Below are positions 49,907-58,446 of a stretch of DNA of 64,000 nucleotides, piece by piece. Location: contig NZ_JAPELL010000001.1 in assembly GCF_026094475.1 (NCBI RefSeq), positions 1,264,326 to 1,328,325 on the forward strand. The letters are read 5' to 3'. This DNA comes from Homoserinimonas sedimenticola (GTDB taxonomy: Bacteria; Actinomycetota; Actinomycetes; Actinomycetales; Microbacteriaceae). Each line of letters opens with the position of its first letter. Within the stretch, counting starts at the first letter, position 1. The position numbers were made by a program, and so were the translations under genes. The notes under the pieces were generated by a model that was not told where the DNA came from, did no database searches, and saw only the letters and a list, made by a program, of their open reading frames with translations.

Positions 49907-50530
49907 TCACTCCGCGAGCGCATTCTCGGTAGGCGCATCGCCCGCAGCTGTCACGTCGGCGGGCGTGTGCTCGGCGATGAGCCGCTCGGCCATGAGCTTC
50001 GCACGCGCCCCTGCGCCCACGTCGCCCATCGAGGCCGTGATGATGCATCCCTTCATGAGGATCTGCAGGGAGTGGGCGACGTCGTCGAGATCGGTGAGCC
50101 CGGCCCGCTCGGCGATATCCCGAATCATCGCCCGCACGTTGTTGAGGTGGTTGATGCTCGCCTTGCCGAGGGGATGCTCCGGCCCCATCTCGAGCAGCAC
50201 CTTGACGAAGGAGTCTCCCTCGAAGTGCTCGCTTTCGAACCACTCATCGAAGATGTCGAAGATTGCGAGGAGTTGGTCTTTGGGGGCCGCACCGCGTTTG
50301 ACCGCCTCGGCGACGAGGAGCTCTGAGGTCCACACCTCTTCACGCCGGTTGAGGAACGCTTCGGCGAGCTGATCCTTCGAGCTGAAGTGCCGGTAGAACG
50401 TGGCAATTGCGACTTTCGAGCGGCTGATGATCTCGTCAACACTCACATCTCGGATGCCGCGTCGTGAAAAGAGGTCATAGGCCGCCTCAAGGATGCGCTC
50501 TCGCGCGCCCTGCTTCGGTGACTCACTCAT
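49907..50530 (-). CDS. TetR-family transcriptional repressor
   Basis: The N-terminal helix-turn-helix is clear: ARERILEAAYDLFSRRGIRDV and the recognition helix SRSKVAIATFYRHFSSKDQL (residues about 12-56). The rest is a ligand-binding domain, including FDEWFESEHFEGDSFVKVLL. I chose ATG 50530 (MSESPKQ), but an ATG pair 15 nt upstream is equally possible; neither has a good ribosome site. It is divergent from a sigma factor gene, and the 219-bp gap between them carries repeated AGAACGCTCCCT-type sites, which it most likely binds. Confidence 0.9.
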   Translation of the reverse strand: MSESPKQGARERILEAAYDLFSRRGIRDVSVDEIISRSKVAIATFYRHFSSKDQLAEAFLNRREEVWTSELLVAEAVKRGAAPKDQLLAIFDIFDEWFESEHFEGDSFVKVLLEMGPEHPLGKASINHLNNVRAMIRDIAERAGLTDLDDVAHSLQILMKGCIITASMGDVGAGARAKLMAERLIAEHTPADVTAAGDAPTENALAE

Positions 50531-50554
50531 GACGGGGACCATCATAGCCAGATA

Positions 50555-50720
50555 AGAACGCTCTCTCTACTCATATACAGGGATTTACGCCCCCCGGATG
50601 GGTCACAGAACCTCCGTTCTCATGAAAGGGAGCGTTCTACCTCAACTCGCACTTGACAGAACGCTCCCTCTCCCCCCTAAATAGTCGTAGAGCGAACGTT
50701 CTCATGAGAAGGAGCGTTCT
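50555..50720. promoter_or_regulatory. Operator array and sigma-gene promoter
   Basis: AGGGAGCGTTCT or close variants occur four times, two in each orientation: 50555-50566 and 50658-50669 (reverse), 50627-50638 and 50709-50720 (forward). The 24-bp stretches at 50615-50638 and 50697-50720 differ at few positions. A 14-bp palindrome AGAACCTCCGTTCT lies at 50607-50620, and GAACGTTC at 50694-50701. A plus-strand -35 TTGACA (50653-50658) touches one site; the -10 is TAAATA or CTAAAT at about 50677-50683. Confidence 0.72.
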
Positions 50721-50749
50721 CTTTACATGCATCGACAGAGAGGGACATC

Positions 50750-51730
50750 GTGAACAACACTGCGACTGTGGCAGCACCATCGATCCCGCGCGCCGAAGCA
50801 GCATCCCGGCCCGCGTCAGACCCCGCCCGGGTCTCCGACGACGCCGTACGTGACTATCTGCAGGGGATCTCCGCCATCCCGCTGCTGCTCCCGGAAGAGG
50901 AGCCCGAACTCGCCCGCACCATCGAGGCGGGCGTCCTGGCCCGCGAGCAGCTCGACTCCGGTGTCGACGACGCGAAGCTCGCCCGCGAGTACAAGCAGCT
51001 CGTGCAGGACGGCGAGGCGGCCTACCGCCGCTTCGTGCGGGCGAACCTTCGCCTTGTCGTCAGCGTCGCCAAGAACTACCTGGGCCACGGCGTTCCCTTC
51101 ATGGACCTCATCCAGGAGGGCAACATCGGACTCGACCGTGCCGTCAAGAAGTTCGATTACGCGAAGGGCTACAAGTTCTCCACCTACGCGACCTGGTGGA
51201 TCCGCCAGTCCATAAGCCGCTGCATCGCGGACTCCTCGCGCCTCATCCGCATCCCCGTGCACGCCGCAGAGAAGGTTGTCACGGTGCGCAAGCTCTATCG
51301 TGAACTCGAGGCCGAGACTGGCCGGCGCCCCAGCGTCGAGGAGCTCGCGGCCCAGACTGGCTTCGCCCCGGAGAAGGTCCAGATCTATCTGGAGGTCGAC
51401 CGCGACCCCGTGAGCATCCACACGCCCGTCGGCGACGAGCAGGACACCGTGCTCGGCGACCTCATCGAGGATGAGCAGCACGCCCCCGTCGTGGACATCG
51501 TGAGCGCGGGCATCCGTCACGACCTTCTGCACAAGTGCATCGCCACTCTCCCCGACCGCGACGCCAAGGTGCTCAAGATGCGCTTCGGCATCGACGGCGA
51601 CGGCCCCATGACCTTCGACCAGGTCGGCGAGGTCTTCGGCATCTCTCGCGAGCGCGTGCGCCAGATCGAGCAGCGCGCACTCCGCGCACTGCGTGCGCGC
51701 GAGTTCCGAGGTGCACTCGCGGACGCATAG
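50750..51730 (+). CDS. Group-2 (SigB/HrdB-type) RNA polymerase sigma factor
   Basis: The 326-residue product has region 1.2 (VSDDAVRDYLQGISAIPLLL), region 2 (RANLRLVVSVAKNYLGHGVPF, DLIQEGNIGLDRAVKKFDY, YATWWIRQSISR), region 3 and region 4.2 (RFGIDGDGPMTFDQVGEVFGISRERVRQIEQRALRALR, key helix ISRERVRQIE). Region 2.4 reads IADSSRLIRIPVHAAEKV, differing from the DQARTIRIPVHMVE of main sigmas, so it may recognise a modified -10. The start is GTG with AGAGGG upstream. It is probably repressed by the divergent TetR. Confidence 0.9.
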   Translation: MNNTATVAAPSIPRAEAASRPASDPARVSDDAVRDYLQGISAIPLLLPEEEPELARTIEAGVLAREQLDSGVDDAKLAREYKQLVQDGEAAYRRFVRANLRLVVSVAKNYLGHGVPFMDLIQEGNIGLDRAVKKFDYAKGYKFSTYATWWIRQSISRCIADSSRLIRIPVHAAEKVVTVRKLYRELEAETGRRPSVEELAAQTGFAPEKVQIYLEVDRDPVSIHTPVGDEQDTVLGDLIEDEQHAPVVDIVSAGIRHDLLHKCIATLPDRDAKVLKMRFGIDGDGPMTFDQVGEVFGISRERVRQIEQRALRALRAREFRGALADA

Positions 51731-51805
51731 ACCCCCCGCGCAGCGCCGGCATTCACACCGGGCTGCACCGGCCGGGCGTTGTTCGGGTCAGCGCCCCGCC
51801 GGACG

Positions 51806-51840
51806 AAGCCCCGGAACCCCAAGGGTTCCGGGGCTTCTCT
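51806..51840 (+). terminator. Terminator after the sigma factor gene
   Basis: AAGCCCCGGAACCC and GGGTTCCGGGGCTT form a perfect 14-bp stem around CAA, 75 bp past the sigma stop. A CTCTCT tail follows. Confidence 0.85.
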
Positions 51841-51956
51841 CTGTGTGAAGCACGCTCAGACGCCCTCGCCACCCATTGCCCGCGACCGTCACCCCTGGCC
51901 CTGGACAGGAGGACGGCGCAGGGCGGGGTGCCGCGGATCGGACGGGCCACAGGCCG

Positions 51957-53144
51957 TCAGGAGCTGAGTCGCTGCCAGGCCAGGTCGGCGAGTGTCGCCG
52001 CCTGCAGCGCGAGCACCGAGTCGTCGAAGACGGCACGGTCGGAGTGCATCGCGGGGGCATCCGCGTCAGCGACATCCGCCGGCCGTGCACCGAGGAACAG
52101 GAGGGTTCCTGGCACCTCATCGAGCACGTACGCGAAATCCTCCGAAGCCATCGACGGGGCCTCGAGGCGGATGACGCGGCTCTCGCCGTGCAGCGCCTCA
52201 AGCCGCGCGAGCACTGCCGCGGTCTCCTGCGGGTCGTTGTAGGTAACGGGGTAGGAGGGGATGAATTCGCTCTCGACGCGGCAGCGATGGGCCTCGCCGA
52301 GCGCGATGGCGAGGGCCGGGATCTGCTCCCGCACGAGCGCGAGGGTCTCGCGCGAGAGAGTGCGGATGTTGAGGTCGATCTCGACCGAAGTCGCAAGCAC
52401 ATTCGGCGCATTGGAGTCAGTCGCGAGCCTCGTGACGGAGACGACGGCGGGGTCGGTCGCGGGCACACGGCGCGTGACGAACGACTGCAGCGCGAGCACG
52501 ATCTCCGCCGCGACGGGCACGGGGTCGATCGAGTGCTGCGGGAACGCGGCATGGCCGCCCGTCCCCGAGACGCGCAGGCGCAGGCCGTTCGCGCTCGCCA
52601 TCATCGAGCCCGATCGGGTGACGAAGGTTCCCGCGGGGGTCACGGAGTCCACGTGGATCGCGTATGCCGCGACAGGGCGTTCGCCCGTGGCATCCAACAC
52701 CCCCTCCTCGATCATGAGGCGACCGCCCGCGTGCCCCTCCTCGCCTGGCTGGAACATGAGGATGACGCTGCCCGCAAGTTCGTCGCGGCGAGCGGCCAGG
52801 AGCCGTGTCGCACCGACGAGTCCGGCGACGTGCATGTCGTGACCGCAGGCGTGCATCGTGCCGGTCTGCGCGGCATAGGGCAGCCCTGTTGCCTCGGTGA
52901 CGGGCAGTCCATCCATGTCGGCGCGGAGCAGCACTGTCGGGCCCGGTCGTGCACCGCGAAGCACCGCCGTGACGGAGGAGAGGGAGCCGCCCGTCGTGAT
53001 CTCGAGGTCGAGACCCGCAAGGGCATCGACGATGGTGGCCTGCGTGCGGGGAAGATCGAGGCCCAGCTCGGGGTGTGCGTGGAGCGCGCGGCGGAGTGCG
53101 ACGAGGTCGTCGAGGATCGCGGCGGCATCGGCGTGGAACGGCAT
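51957..53144 (-). CDS. M20-family amidohydrolase (hippurate/N-acyl amino acid hydrolase type)
   Basis: A cytoplasmic dinuclear metal amidohydrolase. The 395-residue product has the M20D motifs MHACGHDMHVAGL, PGEEGHAGG and SMASEDFAYVL near the C-terminus, and RRALHAHPELG near the N-terminus. Family substrates are N-acyl, hippuryl or similar amides; which one is open. It is the last gene of the operon that begins with the DUF917 gene, 89 bp after the second ABC ATPase, with a repeat copy in the gap. Confidence 0.9.
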   Translation of the reverse strand: MPFHADAAAILDDLVALRRALHAHPELGLDLPRTQATIVDALAGLDLEITTGGSLSSVTAVLRGARPGPTVLLRADMDGLPVTEATGLPYAAQTGTMHACGHDMHVAGLVGATRLLAARRDELAGSVILMFQPGEEGHAGGRLMIEEGVLDATGERPVAAYAIHVDSVTPAGTFVTRSGSMMASANGLRLRVSGTGGHAAFPQHSIDPVPVAAEIVLALQSFVTRRVPATDPAVVSVTRLATDSNAPNVLATSVEIDLNIRTLSRETLALVREQIPALAIALGEAHRCRVESEFIPSYPVTYNDPQETAAVLARLEALHGESRVIRLEAPSMASEDFAYVLDEVPGTLLFLGARPADVADADAPAMHSDRAVFDDSVLALQAATLADLAWQRLSS

Positions 53145-53169
53145 GGTGATGATGGTCTCCTTGAGCGCT

Positions 53170-53228
53170 GTTTCGACACGGCCCTGGCGGGCCTACCCGG
53201 CGGACACGGCCCTGGCGGGCCTACGACC
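53170..53228 (+). repeat. Dispersed repeat, copy 6, with internal duplication
   Basis: GTTTCGACACGGCCCTGGCGGG is the start of the family consensus. The 22-bp unit GACACGGCCCTGGCGGGCCTAC is present at 53175-53196 and again at 53203-53224, so a 28-bp segment has been duplicated. It lies between the ABC ATPase and M20 genes. Confidence 0.72.
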
Positions 53229-53233
53229 GGCCC

Positions 53234-54007
53234 TCACTCCTCGAATGTCATGCGGCGGCCGAGCACAGGAACGGCCTCGAGTAGTTCGCGCGTGTAGGGG
53301 TCTGCGGGGGCGGCAAGCAGCCCTTCCGTCTCACCCATCTCGACGACGCGGCCGTGCCGCATGACACACACTTCGTCGCTGATGTAGCGCACGACCGCGA
53401 GGTTGTGCGAGATGAAGAGGATCGAGAGGCCGAGCTGCGCCTGGAGTTCGCGCAGCAGGTTGAGCACGGCGCCCTGCACGGAAACATCGAGCGCGGAAGT
53501 GACCTCATCCGCGATCAGCACGGTCGGCTCCCCCGCGAGGGCTCGGGCGATCGTGATCCGCTGGCGCTGGCCGCCCGAGAACGCTCCGGGGAGCTCTCCC
53601 GCCCGCTCCGGATCGATGTGCACCTGGGCGAGGAGGGCCCGCACGCGTTCGACCTTCTCCTGGCGGCTCCAGCGGCGGCCGGTCGCCCGGGTCGCCTCCG
53701 CGATCGAGGCGCCAATCGTCATGCGTGGGTCGAGCGCGGAGAAGGGGTCTTGGAAGACGAGCTGCACCTTGCGCTGTGCCCGCACGGCCGCGCGCCCGCG
53801 GGCGAGCACAGTCTCTCCCCCGACCCGGATGTCTCCCCCGGCCGGTCGCACGAGCCCCACGACGGCATTCGCTACCGAGGTCTTGCCCGAACCGGATTCA
53901 CCGACCAGGCCGAGGGTGCGACCCTGCGGCACGGCGAGACTCACATCCGAGACGACCGTGTCCCTTCCGTAGCGGACGACGAGCCCGTCGACCTCGAGTG
54001 CGTTCAC
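53234..54007 (-). CDS. Dipeptide/oligopeptide ABC transporter ATPase (DppF type)
   Basis: The second ATPase of a peptide-type importer. The start chosen is GTG 54007, overlapping the previous stop by four bases, with GAGGAGG eight bases upstream; the frame continues upstream only as shadow sequence. The 257-residue product has Walker A GLVGESGSGKTS (near residue 40), Q-loop, signature FSGGQRQR (near 140) and Walker B VLIADEVTSALD. The C-terminal DPYTRELLEAVPVL is typical of Opp/Dpp ATPases. Confidence 0.92.
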   Translation of the reverse strand: MNALEVDGLVVRYGRDTVVSDVSLAVPQGRTLGLVGESGSGKTSVANAVVGLVRPAGGDIRVGGETVLARGRAAVRAQRKVQLVFQDPFSALDPRMTIGASIAEATRATGRRWSRQEKVERVRALLAQVHIDPERAGELPGAFSGGQRQRITIARALAGEPTVLIADEVTSALDVSVQGAVLNLLRELQAQLGLSILFISHNLAVVRYISDEVCVMRHGRVVEMGETEGLLAAPADPYTRELLEAVPVLGRRMTFEE

Positions 54008-55782
54008 TGGACGACCTCCTCGGGGAGCGTGATGTTCGTCGTGCCGATCGTCGGCAGGGGCACCGAGCGGTCGGACGTCATGTCGGGCAGACACGCGATC
54101 AGCGCTCGGGTGTACGGATGCGTCGCCTCCTCCCTTATGCGCTCGGCGCTGACGACCTCGACCACCTCGCCGCCGTTCATGACGACGACACGGTCGCAGA
54201 TCGCGGAGACGAGGGCGATATCGTGCGAGATGAAGACGATCGCCGCGCCCGTCGCGCGCTGCGCCTCCTTGAGCACCGAGATCACCTGCCGCTGCACCGT
54301 GACGTCGAGCGCCGTCGTCGGCTCGTCTGCGATGAGGAGGCGCGGCCTCGCGGTGAGCCCCATGGCGATCATGGCCCGCTGCCGCATGCCCCCGGAGAAC
54401 TCGTGCGGGTACTGGCGTAGGCGCCGACCCGGTTCGGGAATGTGCACGGAGGCGAGGGCGGCGGATGCCCGCTCGCGCGAGTCCCGCGAGTTCATGCCGA
54501 GGTGCACCTCGGGCACCTCGGTGAGCTGGCGGCCCACCGTGAGGGCGGGGTTCAGGGAGGTCAGCGGGTCCTGGAAGACCATGGCGAGTTCGACGCCGAG
54601 ACGAGATTGCTCCTCACGGCTGAGCGTGCTGCTCATGTCGATGCCGTCGAAGTGGTGGCGGGTCACCTGCACCTCCGCGGGCGATTCGAGGAGGCCCGCG
54701 AGGGCCATCGCCGTCAGCGACTTGCCGGAGCCCGACTCCCCCACGATCCCGACCACCTCACCGGGGGCGATCGTGAGGTCCACCCCGTGAACGCGCTCCA
54801 CCGTGCCGCCCTCGCCGTCGGGGAAGGCGACGCGGAGACCCCGCACCTCTGCAATGGTGTCGCTCGAGGCATCCGTCTGCTGCAGGGGCACGGCGGGCCC
54901 CCTGTCGACCGCGCGGCGCCGACCCGTGACGGATGCGGCGGCAAGAGCCCTCGTCGCCCGCACACCCTCACCGCTGCCGATCGCCAGCGCCTCGCTCGCG
55001 AGCGTGAAGATGAGGCCCGCAATGACGATCGCGAGGCCGGGCCCGATCGCCGACATCGGGTTGACGTAGATGCGCAGGATGCCCTCCTGCAGCAGACGAC
55101 CCCAGTCGTATTCGGGTGCCTGCACGCCGAGCCCGAGGAAGGAGAGCCCTGCGAAGGAGAGCAGCGTGACGCTCGCGGTCGCCGCCGTATTGACGAGAAG
55201 CGGGCCAGCGATGTTGGGCATCACATGGCGGGCGAGGATGCCGAAGGGGCCCACCCCGACGACCCGCGCCGCCCGCACGAAGTCGCGCCCCGAGACGGAG
55301 GAGGCGAGGTTGTAGACGAGGCGGGCGAGGCTCGGGACGCCCGCGAAGCCGATCGCCAGCATCGCGCCCATCGCGCTCGCTCCCCAGATGACGGAGAAGA
55401 AGAGCACGAGCAGCAGCCAGGGAAACGCGAGGAGGATGTCGATGAGGCCCGTGACAAGACGACGCGGATGCCGCGGCAGCACGGTCGCGATGAGCCCCAG
55501 TATGAGCCCGCCCACGACGGAGATCGCCGTCGCGCCGAGTGTGAGCATCATGGAGAGCTGGGTGGCGACCATGACGCGGGCGAAGACGTCGCGCCCGAGC
55601 TGGTCGGTGCCGAAGGGTGCGTCCCAGCTCGAGGGGGCGAGGCGGTCGGTGACGGAGGTCTGCCCCGCGGCATCCCCCCAGATGAAGGAGGCGAAGACGG
55701 AGATGAGCAGCAGGGCGATGGCGCCGAGAGTCGCCGCGATGCCCGCGGGACTCCGCAGCCGTGAGTGCTTTGTGGTGGCCAT
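54004..55782 (-). CDS. Fused peptide ABC permease-ATPase (DppC-DppD)
   Basis: One polypeptide of 592 residues carries two functions that are normally separate. Residues 1 to about 280 are a DppC-type permease with a first membrane helix, FGTDQLGRDVFARVM and the EAA-like loop FVRAARVVGVGPFGILARHV. A linker follows, then a DppD-type ATPase: Walker A GIVGESGSGKSLTA (about residue 345), signature FSGGMRQRAM, Walker B LLIADEPTTALD. ATG 55782 is chosen (MATTKHSRL), with GGAGGGG upstream. It overlaps dppB by no bases and the next ATPase by four. Confidence 0.92.
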   Translation of the reverse strand: MATTKHSRLRSPAGIAATLGAIALLLISVFASFIWGDAAGQTSVTDRLAPSSWDAPFGTDQLGRDVFARVMVATQLSMMLTLGATAISVVGGLILGLIATVLPRHPRRLVTGLIDILLAFPWLLLVLFFSVIWGASAMGAMLAIGFAGVPSLARLVYNLASSVSGRDFVRAARVVGVGPFGILARHVMPNIAGPLLVNTAATASVTLLSFAGLSFLGLGVQAPEYDWGRLLQEGILRIYVNPMSAIGPGLAIVIAGLIFTLASEALAIGSGEGVRATRALAAASVTGRRRAVDRGPAVPLQQTDASSDTIAEVRGLRVAFPDGEGGTVERVHGVDLTIAPGEVVGIVGESGSGKSLTAMALAGLLESPAEVQVTRHHFDGIDMSSTLSREEQSRLGVELAMVFQDPLTSLNPALTVGRQLTEVPEVHLGMNSRDSRERASAALASVHIPEPGRRLRQYPHEFSGGMRQRAMIAMGLTARPRLLIADEPTTALDVTVQRQVISVLKEAQRATGAAIVFISHDIALVSAICDRVVVMNGGEVVEVVSAERIREEATHPYTRALIACLPDMTSDRSVPLPTIGTTNITLPEEVVQ

Positions 55783-55786
55783 GTCG

Positions 55787-56830
55787 CTACCCCTCCGTGA
55801 TCGATGAGCGGGGGTCGATGGTGATGAGGATGAGGTCGACGACAAGATTGACCCCGAGCACGATGAGCGCGTAGACGAGCACGACGCCCTGGACCATGGG
55901 GTAGTCCTTCGTGCTCACGGCGGCGACCATGGTCGTGCCGAGGCCGGGAATCGCGAACACCGTCTCGACGAGCACGGTCGCGGCCGTCAGCCCGCTCAGG
56001 ATGAGCCCGCCGACCGTGAGGGTCGCGGTGACGATGTTGGGGAGGGCGTGCCTGAAGTAGACAAGCCGTGACGGAAGCCGCTTGGCGCGCGCGGTCGTCA
56101 TGTAGGTCGTGCCGAGCACCGTGATCATCTCGACCTGCACGATGCGGGCGAGGTAGGCCATCGGGCCGAGAGCAAGGGCGAGCACGGGGAGGATTCCCGA
56201 GCGGATGGTGCCCCACCCGGCAGCCGGAAGGAGCCCCAGTTGCACGCTGAAGAGGGCGATGAAACCCACCGCGAGCAGGAATCCCGGAATCGCGATGAGC
56301 ACGCCGAGCAGGGAGGAGAGCGCCGCATCGAGGCCGCGCCGGCGCCCGCCGCGCGAGGAGATCGCCATGCCCAGCCCGATGGGCAGCGCCCCCGCGATCG
56401 CGACCGCGAAGGCGGCCACCGCGAGCAGGAGCGTCGCGGGAAAGCGCTCCGCGATCGTCTGCGCCACCGGCCGGTGGGACTGGATCGAGGTGCCGAGATC
56501 ACCCGTCAGCAGACCCCCCAGGTAGTCGACGAACTGCTGGAGGATCGGCTTGTCGAGCCCGAGGCTCGCCTGCGTCGCCGCCACGAGCTCGGGCGAGGCG
56601 CTCGGCCCGAGTGCGGCGCGGACGGGGTCGCCCGGCACCAGGTGGATGAGAAAGAAGGATGCCAGGACAACGACGCACACGGAGGCGGCCAGCCGTCCCA
56701 GACGCCGCAGGAGGAACGAGGTTCTAGGAGAGAGCCTCTCCCCCAGGGAGAAACGCCCCTCCGCTCGCGCGGACCGGGTGCGCCCTGTGTCGTGCGACAC
56801 GCTGTCTGCTACGAGCGGAGGGGTAGACAC
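55787..56830 (-). CDS. Peptide ABC transporter permease (DppB type)
   Basis: The 347-residue product has six or so membrane helices, the first being LAASVCVVVLASFFLIHLVP with the following GDPVRAALG, typical of DppB. The EAA-type loop is TYMTTARAKRLPSRLVYFRHALPN near residue 245. The start is GTG 56830, 2 nt from the binding-protein stop, with no clear ribosome site, so translation is probably coupled. It pairs with the DppC part of the next gene to form the channel. Confidence 0.92.
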   Translation of the reverse strand: MSTPPLVADSVSHDTGRTRSARAEGRFSLGERLSPRTSFLLRRLGRLAASVCVVVLASFFLIHLVPGDPVRAALGPSASPELVAATQASLGLDKPILQQFVDYLGGLLTGDLGTSIQSHRPVAQTIAERFPATLLLAVAAFAVAIAGALPIGLGMAISSRGGRRRGLDAALSSLLGVLIAIPGFLLAVGFIALFSVQLGLLPAAGWGTIRSGILPVLALALGPMAYLARIVQVEMITVLGTTYMTTARAKRLPSRLVYFRHALPNIVTATLTVGGLILSGLTAATVLVETVFAIPGLGTTMVAAVSTKDYPMVQGVVLVYALIVLGVNLVVDLILITIDPRSSITEG

Positions 56831-56832
56831 GA

Positions 56833-58413
56833 TTACCCGAGCATCCTGATCGAGGTGGGCGTGATGTAACCGGGCTGCTCGAAGACGGCCCCGTTCATGT
56901 ACGTCGGGAGGATGTTGTCGGCGAGCGGCGCCACGTCGACGCGCTCGATGAGCTCCTTCTCCGCCTGCTGCCAGTAGTCGCAGGTCTCCTCAGGAGAGGC
57001 CGTCATGGCCTGCTGAGCAAGCGCCTCGTACTCCGGGTTCTCGACGAACATGAAATTGTAGCCGCCGTTGTCGGGGGTCTCCCCGCCGTAGAACATGTGC
57101 TGGATGAGCGGGCCGCCACTCGAGATCTGAATCCAGCCCGTGTCCCAGTCGAAGGTCGAGTAGAGCTGCTCCGACCACGCTGCGGCGTCGTTCGCCCGAA
57201 GCTCGGTCGTGATTCCGAGCTCGTTCCACATCTCCTGCACGAGTTCGGCGGCGGGAGCGTGCGTGGCCGTGCCCGCATCGTAGATGAAGACGATCTCGAG
57301 GGGCTCACCGTTCTTCTCGCGCAGCCCGTTCGAGCCGAGTTCCCAGCCGGCCTCGTCGAGGAGCTCACCTGCGCGCTCAACGTCGTACTCGGGCAGCTCG
57401 AGGGGCTCGTCTGTCACACACAGCAGTGGCGTCTTCGTGACGAGCGAGATCGGCTCCATGGGGGAACCATCCGCGATCACCTCAGCGGCGGCATTCTTGT
57501 CGATAGCCCGGACCAGAGCCTCACGCACCAGCGGGTCGGATGTCGGCCGGTCTTCCCGCTCGTTGAAGAGCATCTCGCCGACGGGGTTGCGGATGCCGAC
57601 GTACTCCAGCCCAGCGCCGTCGAGACGGGCGCGATCGGCACCCAGCACGACGCCAGCATTGATGTCGCCAGACAGCAGCAGGTTGGCCGTCGTGCTCTCC
57701 TGCGGGATGATGCGGATCTCGATCGTGTCGGGCAGACCGACCGTCTCGCTCGTGACATCCTGCGGACCCCACGTGTAGTCGTCACGCTTCTGGAAGGTGT
57801 AGGTCGACTGCGCCTCGATCGACTCGAGCGCGAAGAGACCCGTGCCGTTGGTCGTGTCCTGCAAGCTCTCCGGGTCGTCGAGGCCAGCCTGGCACACCAT
57901 CTCGATGAGGCCCATGTTCTCGAGGAGGAACGGGTCGTTCGCGGGAACCATCACCGTGACGTCGTTGCCCTCCGCGACCGCCGTGGTGCCCTCGGGAACG
58001 ACCGAGCCGAAGTAGAAGCTCGCGTTCTCCGCATTGCCGTGGAAGTTGAAGTTCGCGGCGGCCACCTCGGCCGTGAAGTCACTGCCGTCGGAACAGGTGA
58101 TGCCGTCGCGAAGAGTGAAGGTCACCTCCGTGCCCGTCGCGTCCCAGCTCTCGGCAAGCCACGGCACGATCTCGCCGTCGGGCGTCGCGTACACCATCGC
58201 CTCATACGCGTAGTTGATCATCTCCCGCTCGTCGGGGGCGACCGCCGACATGGGGATGAGCGAGCCGATCTCGCTTGCGGTGGCCTTGATGAAGGTGCCG
58301 CCGGAGACGTACTCGCCCGTCTCGCCGGCGTCACTCGAGCTCGCGCACGACGCCATCGTCATGGCGAGGACGACGGCACCGGCGACCGCCGGTACTGCTG
58401 TGCTGCGTTTCAT
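56833..58413 (-). CDS. Peptide/nickel-type ABC substrate-binding lipoprotein (DppA type)
   Basis: The 526-residue product is a family 5 solute-binding protein. Its signal ends TMASC, giving lipidated Cys23. Typical segments are LAESWDATGTEVTFTLRDGI, the disulfide-bearing loop with the cysteine of ITCSDGSDF, and LLDEAGWELGSNGLREKNG. It selects the substrate for import; this family takes peptides, opines, glycosides and other solutes, so the ligand cannot be named. It lies 33 nt after the HyuA-like gene. Confidence 0.92.
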   Translation of the reverse strand: MKRSTAVPAVAGAVVLAMTMASCASSSDAGETGEYVSGGTFIKATASEIGSLIPMSAVAPDEREMINYAYEAMVYATPDGEIVPWLAESWDATGTEVTFTLRDGITCSDGSDFTAEVAAANFNFHGNAENASFYFGSVVPEGTTAVAEGNDVTVMVPANDPFLLENMGLIEMVCQAGLDDPESLQDTTNGTGLFALESIEAQSTYTFQKRDDYTWGPQDVTSETVGLPDTIEIRIIPQESTTANLLLSGDINAGVVLGADRARLDGAGLEYVGIRNPVGEMLFNEREDRPTSDPLVREALVRAIDKNAAAEVIADGSPMEPISLVTKTPLLCVTDEPLELPEYDVERAGELLDEAGWELGSNGLREKNGEPLEIVFIYDAGTATHAPAAELVQEMWNELGITTELRANDAAAWSEQLYSTFDWDTGWIQISSGGPLIQHMFYGGETPDNGGYNFMFVENPEYEALAQQAMTASPEETCDYWQQAEKELIERVDVAPLADNILPTYMNGAVFEQPGYITPTSIRMLG

Positions 58414-58446
58414 GTCCTTACTCCTTATGTCGGGTGGTGCATGGGT

